Shown: in pieces, positions 1 through 9,436 of the stretch | Position numbering within the stretch: the stretch's first letter is position 1 | Layout of the letters: the number at the start of each line of letters is the position of its first letter | Source of the DNA: Terriglobia bacterium | GTDB taxonomy: Bacteria > Acidobacteriota > Terriglobia > UBA7540 | Assembly: GCA_020072655.1 (NCBI GenBank) | Contig: JAIQGH010000003.1 | Coordinates: forward strand, 1-56,824 | Direction of reading: 5' to 3' | DNA length: 56,824 bases | Made by a program: the position numbers and the translations under genes | The notes under the pieces: generated by a model | The model's database searches: none | What the model was told of the DNA's origin: nothing | Seen by the model: the letters and a program-made list of their open reading frames with translations, nothing else

Positions 1-179
1 TCCGGGGCGGTGGCAAGGTGGACATTACGTGGAAAGAGGGCCGGCTCACTGAACTCAGGCTGCAATCCGATCATACGATGAAGTACCGGGTGCTCTACGG
101 CGATCGCTCAGCCGACGTTCAGATTGAACCTGGCAAGCCCGTCGTGCTGGATGAGGCGCTTCATACAATCGGCTCGTGA
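1..179 (+). CDS. GH95-type alpha-L-fucosidase, C-terminal end only
   Basis: The gene runs in from the left edge and ends with TGA at 177-179. Only about 58 residues are visible. The sequence has the small beta-sandwich tail typical of GH95 family enzymes: a GGKVDITWKEGRLTEL stretch, then SDHTMKYRVLYG and a short acidic end. GH95 enzymes remove fucose (or galactose) side chains from plant polysaccharides such as xyloglucan. The neighbouring esterase, GH43, GH3 and GH5-like genes fit a hemicellulose-degrading locus. The catalytic domain lies outside the window, so the family call rests on the tail alone. Confidence 0.6.
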   Translation, partial: RGGGKVDITWKEGRLTELRLQSDHTMKYRVLYGDRSADVQIEPGKPVVLDEALHTIGS

Positions 180-298
180 TGCTGTGTGGAGATCTGGCTA
201 GGGAGAAAGCGACTTCTACCGAGCCGTCTCTGCGGAGGCGGGCAAGAAGCTACCACCAAGCCATGCACGGACGGGCAGCGTGCTTGAAACCCAAGTGA

Positions 299-1516
<1,218 letters not shown>

Positions 1517-1633
1517 ACTGTTGAGCAGAGTTGATCCGCAGGTTGCTCAATTAGACGGCCACCTATGGAGAATTCATTTTTCATTTGGCAAAGAAGGTGT
1601 CTCAGTATTTCTAATTCCAACTGGCTCCTGAAT

Positions 1634-1670
1634 GCAGGCCCGTGTGTGCTCGCGAGCATTCGGGCCTGCT
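1634..1670. terminator. Hairpin between esterase and TPR gene
   Basis: A 9-bp inverted repeat (GCAGGCCCG at 1634-1642, CGGGCCTGC at 1661-1669) encloses a second palindrome (TGCTCGCGAGCA, 1647-1658). It lies about 120 bases past the esterase stop and is followed by TTCTCT. A transcription terminator is the simplest reading, although the T-run is short. Confidence 0.45.
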
Positions 1671-1704
1671 TCTCTGTACATCGTGAGGTGTTCCGAAGAG
1701 AAAG

Positions 1705-1929
1705 GTGTGGATGATGACGACGAAATTGTTTTTTGTAGTGATGACGCTGGCGATGACTGTTGCCCTGGGGCCTCATAGAGCTGCAGACCAATGGTTTCGC
1801 CGAATTCCGCGAGAAAGAGCAGCGGCGCCAGCGCGTAAGAATGGTAGTGCAGGGCCATTTGCCCGCGCTCCAGTTCCCGCGGCGGCTGATTGCACTGGGT
1901 GTCTTGCTATTCCTTGGAGGGCGGTTTAG
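1705..1929 (+). other. Doubtful short ORF, possibly a frameshifted remnant
   Basis: A GTG-started frame encodes about 74 residues that open with a signal-like hydrophobic stretch (MMTTKLFFVVMTLAMTVA) and then turn Arg/Ala-rich. In the +1 frame the same DNA gives a charged segment (NGFAEFREKEQRRQRV) followed by a hydrophobic segment (LIALGVLLFLGG) and a TGA near 1938. A signal-like start in one frame and a membrane-like end in the next suggests one small gene with a shift near 1760. I recognise no family, and chance is a real alternative. Confidence 0.2.
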
Positions 1930-1987
1930 GATGGCGTGAGCGGGTAATCAGTTGGTCTCCTCAGGCGAGCATACATTGGGGGGCGAT

Positions 1988-3010
1988 ATGCCAAATCCCG
2001 GACAGCGTTGGTGTGAATCGCCTTGGGTCAGGATCACGCTGCTCCTTACCTTCGGTCTCGCTGCCTTTTTGGCCCAGCCCGGATGGAGCCAGGAGATAGG
2101 GATGATCGGCGGATATGTGCGTGGCCCCGATGGGCGTGCGCTTTCCAGCGGTGTGACGATGACGTTGGAGACTGAAGACGGCGAGATGGTGCAATCGCAG
2201 TTGGCCAGTCGGGACGGACAATTCGAGTTCGGGGGCCTCCGCAAGATGCGTTATCGTCTGTCGGCAACGGCAGAGGGATTCCAACCCGCGCAGGAATTCC
2301 TCGACCTGAGGACGCCCTCGGCCCGGGCTTTGGTCAATTTCTTTCTGACCCCGATGAGCGGGATGAAGAGCGAGAAAGGGCTCGCTCCGAGTTTGACCGA
2401 CCAACAGGCACCCAAGAAGGCGCGTGAAGAATACAGCATAGGGATGGGGGCATTCGCAAAGGGGGAGTATGCCAGCGCTCGCGGCCACCTCGAGAAAGCA
2501 ATCACTGATTACCCCTGTTTTGCCCGCGCCCACACACAGTTGGCCCTCACGCTGATTGGCATGGGCTCATCCAGCCAGGCCGAAGCACCCCTCCGCAAGT
2601 CGATTGAGTGCGATCCAGGATACTACGAGGCTCACCTTGTTCTGGGACAGCTTTTCAACCAGGAGAAGAAGTTTGAGGAGAGCGAGAAGATCCTGACGGA
2701 AGGGCTACGTCTCTCTCCCGCCTCGTGGCAGTTCTATTACCAGCTTGGGGTCGCCCATTTCGGTTTGCGCCAGTACGACAAGGCAGACCTCGACTACCAG
2801 AAAGCCCTGAGTTTCAACCCCACCCCTCCTCCCGAAGATCATGTGAAAGTCGCCGACGTCTATCTGGCCCAGGAAGCTTACGACAAAGCCTATGCCCAGA
2901 TGCAGGCTTACCTGCAAGCCGAGCCCAGCGGTCGCTTCGCCGAGAAAATACGAAAGATAATCCGGGAAATGGAAGCGGCTGGCGTCTTGGACAGGTCCCG
3001 GCCGCAGTAG
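1988..3010 (+). CDS. Secreted TPR protein with carboxypeptidase-regulatory-like domain
   Basis: The chosen ATG at 1988 gives 340 residues; a TTG 12 codons upstream is less likely. A signal peptide ends near the motif PGWSQ. It is followed by a CarboxypepD_reg-like beta-sandwich (about residues 25-100, with the pattern GYVRGPDGRAL and FEFGGL). A spacer and then four or so tetratricopeptide repeats run from about 140 to 330 (for example AHTQLALTLIGMG, AHLVLGQLFNQ and YQLGVAHFGLRQYDKAD). This layout is common in Acidobacteriota exported proteins and probably mediates protein-protein contact in the periplasm. No enzymatic motif is visible. It ends in TAG, which matters for the amber codons discussed elsewhere. 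Confidence 0.75.
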   Translation: MPNPGQRWCESPWVRITLLLTFGLAAFLAQPGWSQEIGMIGGYVRGPDGRALSSGVTMTLETEDGEMVQSQLASRDGQFEFGGLRKMRYRLSATAEGFQPAQEFLDLRTPSARALVNFFLTPMSGMKSEKGLAPSLTDQQAPKKAREEYSIGMGAFAKGEYASARGHLEKAITDYPCFARAHTQLALTLIGMGSSSQAEAPLRKSIECDPGYYEAHLVLGQLFNQEKKFEESEKILTEGLRLSPASWQFYYQLGVAHFGLRQYDKADLDYQKALSFNPTPPPEDHVKVADVYLAQEAYDKAYAQMQAYLQAEPSGRFAEKIRKIIREMEAAGVLDRSRPQ

Positions 3011-3317
3011 GCTCTCTCAAAGCCTGGTGATGTTTCTGGGGCGAAGTCCAGCGAGGCCTAAACCTACCGCGAGCAGAACAGCTGAGAAGCCCCCAGCGCA
3101 TTGAACGCCCGACAGTCGGGCCTATAGTCCTCTGGACCGTTCGCGAAAGCCGCCGGGCATGGCCCGGCGGCGCGAGGGGAGAAAACTCTCTGCGAACTCC
3201 CCCCAACCAAGTGCACGCGGGCGTGCGCGGACGGGCGGAGTCGAGACGGGAATGTGTTAACTTTTCGTCTGGCGGGCAGAAGATGTGAAGGGCCTCGCAA
3301 GCTGCACAGAAAGAGAA
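3011..3317. other. Non-coding stretch between convergent genes
   Basis: This region lies between the TPR stop and the terminator of the TonB remnant. I see no convincing ORF. It holds one strong hairpin (annotated separately at 3149-3171) and GC-rich sequence without other recognisable structure. Confidence 0.6.
3149..3171 (-). terminator. Strong 10-bp hairpin, probable terminator
   Basis: GCCGCCGGGC (3149-3158) and GCCCGGCGGC (3162-3171) form a perfect 10-bp stem with a 3-base loop. On the minus strand it is followed by CTTTCG. It lies past the TonB-remnant end and could act as a back-up terminator for it. On the plus strand it could serve the TPR gene. Confidence 0.4.
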
Positions 3318-3343
3318 GGGGCGATCCGTCTCCGGACCGCCCC
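3318..3343 (-). terminator. Rho-independent terminator of the GH43/TonB-remnant strand
   Basis: An 11-bp stem (GGGGCGATCCG at 3318-3328, CGGACCGCCCC at 3333-3343, one G-T pair) has a TCTC loop. On the minus strand it is followed by a pyrimidine-rich CTTCTCTTT. It lies about 20 bases past the stop at 3365, the expected place for a terminator of the minus-strand genes. Confidence 0.6.
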
Positions 3344-3364
3344 CACAAGCGTGTCTACGGGCCT

Positions 3365-3835
3365 TTAGAGAAGGAATTTCAGCCCGAACTGAATTCGGCG
3401 TGCATCGTGGGCGGAGGTTATCTTCCCGAAGTTTGCCGAGAGGAAACCGGTGTCACAGTTCGAGAACTGGGTGTGGTTGAAGGTGTTCAACATCTCCAGC
3501 CGGAACTGGATCTGCGCACCCTCCCGAAGGGACGAGAGGGTGAAGACCTTGAAGACCGAGATGTTTTGATTGTTCCGGCCCGGGCGCCAAATGATGTTCC
3601 GTCCCGAGCTGCCGAACGTGAGATTGGCGGGGGCTGCAAATGCAGCTTTATTGAACCACTGGAGGACGGGCTTCGGCCCCATGTTGGGATCGCCGATGAG
3701 ATCGGGGCGGACGTTGCCAAATCCCGTTCCCGCAATGTCCCCGGGATAGCTGGGAGTGTTGGGCAGCCCGGTTTGGAAGGTGGTGATACCGGAGAGCTGC
3801 CAGCCTCCGAGCGTCTGGCGCACTACGGGGCTGGA
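3365..3835 (-). pseudogene. C-terminal remnant of an Oar-like TonB-dependent receptor
   Basis: About 155 residues match only the last beta-strands of the large (roughly 1000-1200 residue) Acidobacteriota CarboxypepD-plug TonB receptors. Visible features are LGGWQLSGITTFQTGLP, GDPNMGP, a SSLREGAQIQFRLEMLNTFN segment and the terminal aromatic-hydrophobic IQFGLKFLL. The plug and most of the barrel are missing. The frame is open upstream as far as the TGA that ends the GH43 gene (3875-3877), so the fragment sits directly downstream of GH43 in the same frame. That suggests a deletion fused the two loci. It cannot form a working barrel. A full receptor would have imported oligosaccharides for this locus. 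Confidence 0.8.
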
Positions 3836-3874
3836 GTGGACCCGCTTTTTCAGCCGTGACCGCCTGCGTCGCTG

Positions 3875-5497
3875 TCAGGGAGTCGTCATAGTGAACGAGG
3901 AGACGTTCACCTCCCCGCCGAGGGATTGCGTGGCGTAACTGAAGATCGCGTAGCGGTATCCCATAAAGAACTGCCAGTGGTTGTCCAGCACGAGCGGCGT
4001 GCCGATCGGCTTGAAGGTGTGGCCGTCGGTGCTGTAGGAAAACTTTGCCGTTCGACCTGCTCCGGGGCGAATGTCCGCGGAGACGCGCAGCCAGATGCGG
4101 CCGCCCGAAACCGGGTCACTCGCGACTTCAGTCCCCGTGCTGGTGGTCTGCCACTTCCTGCCCATCGTGAGATTGTCTTCCATCACGACTTTGAATGATC
4201 CGTTATCTCGTTTGATCCCGACCCATGCGGAAGAGTTCCTGAGCATTGCGAGGCCCACCCGGTCGCCGTCCTTCATGGCGGAATAATTGAGCGCGATGGT
4301 GGCGGTTGACTCGGGCCCCAGGATGCGGTGAGTCAGCGTGTTCCTCGCCCGATATAGATCATCGGCCACCGTGGCTGCCTTGAGACTGAGCCCGTTGTTG
4401 ACGAACCACTTTGAGTTGTCCGGATTATGATTCCACTCCCATTCGGGGCTGAGTGTCGTGCCCCGGAAGTTGTCAACGCCGGTGAGCGGTTTCAGGGGGT
4501 GCGGCGGAAGGGGATACGGATAGGAGACGCCCCAGGCATTGCCGGTGATCTGCAGGACCGGCCAGCCGTCGGCGTTCCATTTCAAGGGAGCCAGCACTGG
4601 AATTCGGCCGCCGGGATAGGCATCAATGAATGCCATGTAGTACCAGTCGCCGCGTTGCGTTTGCACGATTCCACCCTAATGCGGTGAGCCTGCGCCTGGG
4701 ACAGGGCTCGTTGCCTCGACCACGAGCGGCCGCAGGGTGTAAGGCCCGAAAGGCCCATTCGTTGATTTCAGGACGTACTCAGCATCCGGCGGATGGTCGG
4801 TGAAAATGTAGTAGGTGCCATTCACCTCGTAGAAACGCGATCCCTCGAGCATCCCCATGTTGCTGGGAGCTGTGAACACCTTCTGGCTTTTGACCTCGCT
4901 CGTAGCATCGGGCGAGAGTTGAGCGACACTGAGCGTCGTGTTGCCATATGCCACGTACATGGTGTCGTCCTCGTCAACGAGCAGCCCGGCGTCGTAATAG
5001 CACTTGTTGAGGATCGCCTTCCTCTGCCAGGGCCCCTCAACGATAGGCGCCGTGTAGATGTAAGTCTTGGAGAACTCGATGCAACCTCCCCAATAGAACG
5101 TCTTGTTGCTCTTGCGGTATCCGAGGAAAGAGGCCCAGGTACCCTTGACGTAGGCGCTGCCTCCGTTCATATCGTAGGCGGGCGAGAAGTCCAGCGTGGG
5201 CAACGAGTGCCCGACGTATTCCCAATGGACGAGGTCGTAGGAACGGAGAATCGGCGCGCCGGGCGAGTAGTGCATGTTGGATGCGGAGTAGTAGAAAGTT
5301 TTGCCGACGCGGAAGATATCGAGGTCCGCAAGGTCCTCCCACAAAACCGGATTCTCGAATTGCGGGGCTGATTGGCGGGGCGGTGACGCGGCCGGTGTCG
5401 CGGCCGTTGACCGGAGGCCGTAACCGAAAAGCAGGAGCGCAATAAAGCAAATTGAATAGCTAATCGGCGAGATACGGGGAGGAGGAGTTCCAGGCAT
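3875..5497 (-). pseudogene. Secreted GH43-type beta-xylosidase/arabinofuranosidase split by an in-frame amber codon
   Basis: One continuous frame of 541 codons runs from ATG at 5497 to TGA at 3875-3877. It is interrupted only by TAG at 4676-4678 (codon 274). The first part carries a signal peptide (about residues 1-33) and the five-bladed propeller start (LADLDIFRVGKTFYYSASN) with the likely general-base Asp. It also carries CYYDAGLLVDEDDTMYVAYG with the pKa-modulating Asp, and MLEGSRFYEVNGTYY with the acid Glu. The amber falls in SPH-TAG-GGIVQT, where GH43 enzymes normally read HQGG, so CAG to TAG is the minimal change. The second part ends in a C-terminal beta-sandwich. GH43 enzymes trim xylose or arabinose from hemicellulose. 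Readthrough, a real nonsense mutation or a base-call error are all possible. Confidence 0.85.
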
Positions 5498-5574
5498 TGA
5501 GACTCCGTCATCGAATGAAAGTTTTGTGTCGCTGGGAGGCCGAAGGTCCCTTTCTTCGCAGACTCGGACACCCT

Positions 5575-8238
5575 CTATTCCGGCAAGGCGATCTGTCCTT
5601 CTACACGGAAGTGCCCGGTGACCCCCGGGGCTCCGGTATCAGGCTGGCCGCCGGCGATGGTGATGGTGTAGTCACCACCGGCGATGATCGGATTGCCGTC
5701 ATCCGTCACCATGCCCAGGTCTCGGTTCTTCAGCTCAAAATGAACCTTCTGACTTGCGCCCGGTTCGAGATGAATGCGCTGGAATCCACGGAGAGCTATT
5801 AGCGGCGCCCCTTTCACTTGCGGGAATTTCAGATAAAGCTGCAGCACTTCATCCCCCGCCGTTTTCCCTGTATTGGTCACCGTTACATCAGCTCCAACTG
5901 GATCGCCCGCATTCACCTTTGTCTGCGGGAGGCTGAGATCGCTGTAACTGAAGCTCGTATAGCTGAGCCCGTAGCCGAACGGGAAGAGCGGCGTCCCTTC
6001 AAAGTAGCGATAGGTGCGGCCCTTCATGGAGTAATCTTCGAAGTGCGGCAACTGGCTGACATCTTTGTAGAAAGTCACGGGCAGCCTGCCCGCGGGATTA
6101 TTCTTCCCGGAGAGAGTCTCGGCCACGGCGGCGCCACCTTCTTCGCCGGCATACCACGCCTCGAGAATCGCGTTGGCGTGTTCGTTGGCCCAGTTCACGG
6201 CCAGCGCGCTGCCATTCATCAGCACGACGACCAGGGGTTTGCCGGTCGCTGCGACGGCTTCGATGAGTGCCGCTTCCGGCTCGGGCAGATCAATGCTGGT
6301 GCGATCTCCACCCAGAAAACCAGGTTCGTTCACCGGCATCTCTTCGCCTTCGAGTTGGCTGGTGATGCCGACGACGGCAATCACGACATCGGCATTCTTC
6401 GCCGCAGCAACAGCTTCAGGCGAAGGGGCAATGTTCACCTTCGCCCAGATCAGCTGCGCGCGAGGCTGGCCTCCGCCCCTATTTCCGTAGTTGACGGTCA
6501 GCGCGACCTTCTGCCCTTTGGCTAGGTGCACGCGCCCGACTTTCGCTTCGACTCCGTGGGTTCTGAACTCCTGCGCGACCGTTCTGCCCTCAACCGTCAC
6601 CCTGGCAAAGCCGTCGGCGCGTGCGCCGATGAGGTAGTCACCGGAATCCGGCAGCGTCAAGAAGCCCGTCCATTGCACGTCAAGGGATTTCTCTCCCGCG
6701 ACTTCCGCCGGCAGATTGCTTTCGCTGAGGTCGATATTCGGCTCAACCCGGCTCATGAGCGGTGCCGGCCTCGCTCCGGCAGTCAGTTCTCTTCCCTGCC
6801 ACCTGCTGTACTCCGCTTTGAGACCAGGTTTGCCATCGGCAGTCGTCAGCAAATCGTCCGGCACCGGATTGCCGTCGGCGCGCAGGAACTGGGTTCCTGG
6901 AACGAATGTAATCTTCGCGTTCGGGAACTCAGCCTTTAGGCCCTCCAGCATGGAGACGGTATGCGTCGGCCTTCCGGTGTAATTTCCGAGCAGGACCCTT
7001 GTCTGATCAGCCAGCGGGCCGACCACCGCTATCTTTGTGATTCCTGATTTGAGTGGCAGAGTGCCATCGTTCTTGAGCAGCACCATGGACTCATTGGCGA
7101 GCTTGCGGGCCAGCGCGCGATGTTCCGAGCTGTCGAGATCTTTCTCATCGATCTTTGTATACGGAACCATCTCCGGCGGGTCAAACATGCCCAGCCTCAT
7201 CCGTGCCGTGAAGAGGCGGATAAGCGCCGTATCCATCGCGTTCTCACTGAGGTAGCCTTGCTGTACAGCCTCGACGTACGGCCTGTAGTCGTGGTCGTCC
7301 TTCACCTTGGCAAAAAAGTCGATGCATTCATTATCCATGCCGCGTTCCAGCGAGATCGCCGATGCCTGTGGCTGCGTGGGGCGGTAGTGGTGGCCGCTGA
7401 AGATGTCGCGGACGGCGGCGCAATCCGAGACCACATAGCCCTGGAAACCCCACTTTCCGCGTAGCTGATCCTGCAGCAGGAACTCACTGGCGCAGGCCGG
7501 CTGACCGTTGATTGCGTTGTAAGCACACATGACCGATCCAGCTTTGCCTTCGGTGACGGCAGCACGGAAAGCCGGCTCGTAGGTGTCGAGTATGTCGTGC
7601 TTGCTCACATCCACGTCGGCGAAATGTCGCGTCGGCTCCGGGCCGCTGTGCACGGCAAAGTGCTTGGGCGTTGAGATCACGCGGTAGTACTTCGGATCAT
7701 CGCCCTGCATTCCGGTGACGAAGGCGACCGCCATACGCGCGCTGAGGAAGGGGTCCTCGCCATAGGTTTCCTGACCGCGCCCCCAGCGCGGATCGCGAAA
7801 GATGTTGACATTGGGAGACCAAAAATCGAGGCCTTCCATGATGTTGCTGTGGCCGGCGCGTTCCGCCTGCGCGTGCTTAATGCGTCCCTCGATGCCGATG
7901 GCGGTGGCCATCTCGTGAATGCCGGGCACGTCGAAGGTGGCGGCAAGACCGATGGGCTGAGGAAATTCCGTCGTGCCATCAACGGCGACACCATGCAGCG
8001 CCTCACTCCACCAGTCGTACGCCGGAACCTTGAGCCGTGGGATCTCGCGCGCCTGGTTCACCAGTTGCGAGGCCTTTTCTTCGAGCGTCATGCGGCGTAC
8101 CAGATCCACCGCCCGCTGCTCGGCTGGCAAGCTCGGGTCCAGATAGGCAGGTTTGGTAGCTTCCTGCGCTTCGGCGCCGCAGGCCATCCCCGCCAGCGCC
8201 ACGACCAAAGCACAAAATCTCGTTACCATTTTTGCCAT
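5575..8238 (-). CDS. Secreted GH3 beta-glucosidase/beta-xylosidase with PA14 insertion
   Basis: This is an 887-residue exo-glycosidase. A signal peptide covers about 1-24 (ending ACGAEAQ). The GH3 TIM-barrel covers about 55-330, with the nucleophile Asp272 in VVSDCAAV. A GH3 alpha/beta sandwich starts near 385 and is interrupted by a PA14 sugar-binding domain at about 455-600 (WTGFLTLPDSGDYLIGARADG). A fibronectin-III-like tail covers about 800-875. The length and the PA14 insertion match Acidobacteriota and Bacteroidota GH3 enzymes that release glucose or xylose from beta-linked oligosaccharides. It ends in TAG. It follows the GH43 gene on the same strand and has its own promoter (8283-8311). 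The exact sugar preference is not readable from sequence. Confidence 0.92.
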   Translation of the reverse strand: MAKMVTRFCALVVALAGMACGAEAQEATKPAYLDPSLPAEQRAVDLVRRMTLEEKASQLVNQAREIPRLKVPAYDWWSEALHGVAVDGTTEFPQPIGLAATFDVPGIHEMATAIGIEGRIKHAQAERAGHSNIMEGLDFWSPNVNIFRDPRWGRGQETYGEDPFLSARMAVAFVTGMQGDDPKYYRVISTPKHFAVHSGPEPTRHFADVDVSKHDILDTYEPAFRAAVTEGKAGSVMCAYNAINGQPACASEFLLQDQLRGKWGFQGYVVSDCAAVRDIFSGHHYRPTQPQASAISLERGMDNECIDFFAKVKDDHDYRPYVEAVQQGYLSENAMDTALIRLFTARMRLGMFDPPEMVPYTKIDEKDLDSSEHRALARKLANESMVLLKNDGTLPLKSGITKIAVVGPLADQTRVLLGNYTGRPTHTVSMLEGLKAEFPNAKITFVPGTQFLRADGNPVPDDLLTTADGKPGLKAEYSRWQGRELTAGARPAPLMSRVEPNIDLSESNLPAEVAGEKSLDVQWTGFLTLPDSGDYLIGARADGFARVTVEGRTVAQEFRTHGVEAKVGRVHLAKGQKVALTVNYGNRGGGQPRAQLIWAKVNIAPSPEAVAAAKNADVVIAVVGITSQLEGEEMPVNEPGFLGGDRTSIDLPEPEAALIEAVAATGKPLVVVLMNGSALAVNWANEHANAILEAWYAGEEGGAAVAETLSGKNNPAGRLPVTFYKDVSQLPHFEDYSMKGRTYRYFEGTPLFPFGYGLSYTSFSYSDLSLPQTKVNAGDPVGADVTVTNTGKTAGDEVLQLYLKFPQVKGAPLIALRGFQRIHLEPGASQKVHFELKNRDLGMVTDDGNPIIAGGDYTITIAGGQPDTGAPGVTGHFRVEGQIALPE

Positions 8239-8282
8239 AATGGGATCCCCCTCGGCGAATAAGTCGGTGATTTTCGGACATC

Positions 8283-8311
8283 AACTTAGTCGATCAGGCT
8301 GTTATTGTCAA
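8283..8311 (-). promoter_or_regulatory. Sigma70-type promoter for the GH3 gene
   Basis: On the minus strand, TTGACA (8311-8306) is followed by a 17-base spacer and TAAGTT (8288-8283). The ATG of the GH3 gene lies about 45 bases downstream. The perfect -35 box and ideal spacing make this a good candidate; the -10 box is weaker. Confidence 0.55.
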
Positions 8312-8388
8312 TCCGGTGGCACGCTTGCTTCCGGCTCCGGAGTGGGCCGCTAAAATGACGCAACCTGGGAACAACTTGGGAATGAGTG

Positions 8389-8484
8389 CAGATCGACGTC
8401 TCCCGGCCGGGCAAGGCCACCGGGAATGCGCGCATCGAATCGTTCAACGGCATTTTGCGGTAGGAATGCCTGAATGCCCAGCCT
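8389..8484 (+). pseudogene. IS3-family transposase (orfB) fragment
   Basis: Translation of 8389-8481 gives the DDE-region signature of IS3-type transposases: a DVSRPGKATGNARIESFNG stretch, then ILR-stop-ECLNAQ. The family normally reads RPGKPTDNAFIESFNG followed by RDECLN. Only this short piece is present, with a TAG at 8461-8463, so it is a dead remnant. It marks an old insertion between the GH3 promoter and the sugar-epimerase gene. Confidence 0.75.
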
Positions 8485-9342
8485 TCAATCGCCTGTTCTG
8501 GCGCGACCCATTACGCTTCTAAGGAATTGGATTCCTTCAAAGGGGATTGACTCCGGCGTTGGGGCGAGGTCTCGCCATATGGCCGCCGCTGCGGCGAGTT
8601 CCTTATGTGCAAAGCCAAAACTCTCAATCGTTACCCACTCGTCGTACCCAACGTCTCTAAGCGCCGCGGCAATACCGCGGAAGTCCACGTGGCCGGTCCC
8701 CGGAATGCCTCGGTCATTTTCGCAGGCGTGGACGTGTTTCAGTCGCTTGCCCAGCGACCGGAAGGCGTTGGCAACAACTTTCTCTTCGATGTTGGTGTGG
8801 AAGGTGTCGAGTAGAACACCGACATGTGGATGGTCAATCTCCTCGCACAATCTTGCGGCGTCGGCAGCAGTGTTCAAGAAGAAGGTCTCAAACCGGTTTA
8901 ACGGCTCAAGGGCAAGGGTCACGCCGTTTGCCTGGAGTGTTTCTCCGAGAGATTGGAAGCCTTCCACGGCCCAATTCCATTCCTCACGAGTGCGGCGGCG
9001 GCCCGGCAGATAGCCGACCGGGGCGTACAGTGGACCTGCCATAATATTGCTGCCCAGGTCCGCCGTCACCTTGACACAATCCGCGAGATGAGATCGCGCC
9101 TTCTGGCGAACTTGCGCATCCAAGTCGATCAGGCTTATCCCTGCAGGCAGGAGGGAGCAAACCGTGCAGGCGAGACTGTTGGCCGCCAACTCCCGGCGAA
9201 TCGAGGCACTGTCAACCCTCGCGGGCTGGAAGACAGGGACCTCAAAGCCATCAAATCCGTGCTCCCGAATCGAGGGCAAGAGCGCATAGCTCTTGCTGTC
9301 GAAATCGGTGGTCCAGATCAGCGCGTTGACAGCGAACTTCAT
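8485..9342 (-). CDS. D-tagatose/D-psicose 3-epimerase-like sugar isomerase (TIM barrel)
   Basis: The 285-residue product belongs to the AP-endonuclease-2/xylose-isomerase-like barrel superfamily. It shows the ketose-3-epimerase metal site. Glu sits in LALEPLNRFET, Asp in VGVLLDTFHTNIEE, His in VHACENDRGIPGTG (the substrate loop of this family), and the second catalytic Glu in VTIESFGF. The ATG at 9342 is chosen because it opens with MKFAVNALIW, as family members do, and has AGGAGG upstream; an upstream in-frame start adds 20 unlikely residues. Such enzymes invert C3 of ketoses. Next to a Gfo/Idh/MocA oxidoreductase, a role in catabolising unusual sugars from the polysaccharide locus is likely. 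The substrate is not determined. Confidence 0.85.
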   Translation of the reverse strand: MKFAVNALIWTTDFDSKSYALLPSIREHGFDGFEVPVFQPARVDSASIRRELAANSLACTVCSLLPAGISLIDLDAQVRQKARSHLADCVKVTADLGSNIMAGPLYAPVGYLPGRRRTREEWNWAVEGFQSLGETLQANGVTLALEPLNRFETFFLNTAADAARLCEEIDHPHVGVLLDTFHTNIEEKVVANAFRSLGKRLKHVHACENDRGIPGTGHVDFRGIAAALRDVGYDEWVTIESFGFAHKELAAAAAIWRDLAPTPESIPFEGIQFLRSVMGRARTGD

Positions 9343-9436
9343 TTTCAGGCCTCCTCGGGCTCCCAAGCGGCATGTCTGCCATCCTCGCAAGCAGGCATGC
9401 AAGGATTATCCCGTGCCGTACAATTCCCCGCCCTGC

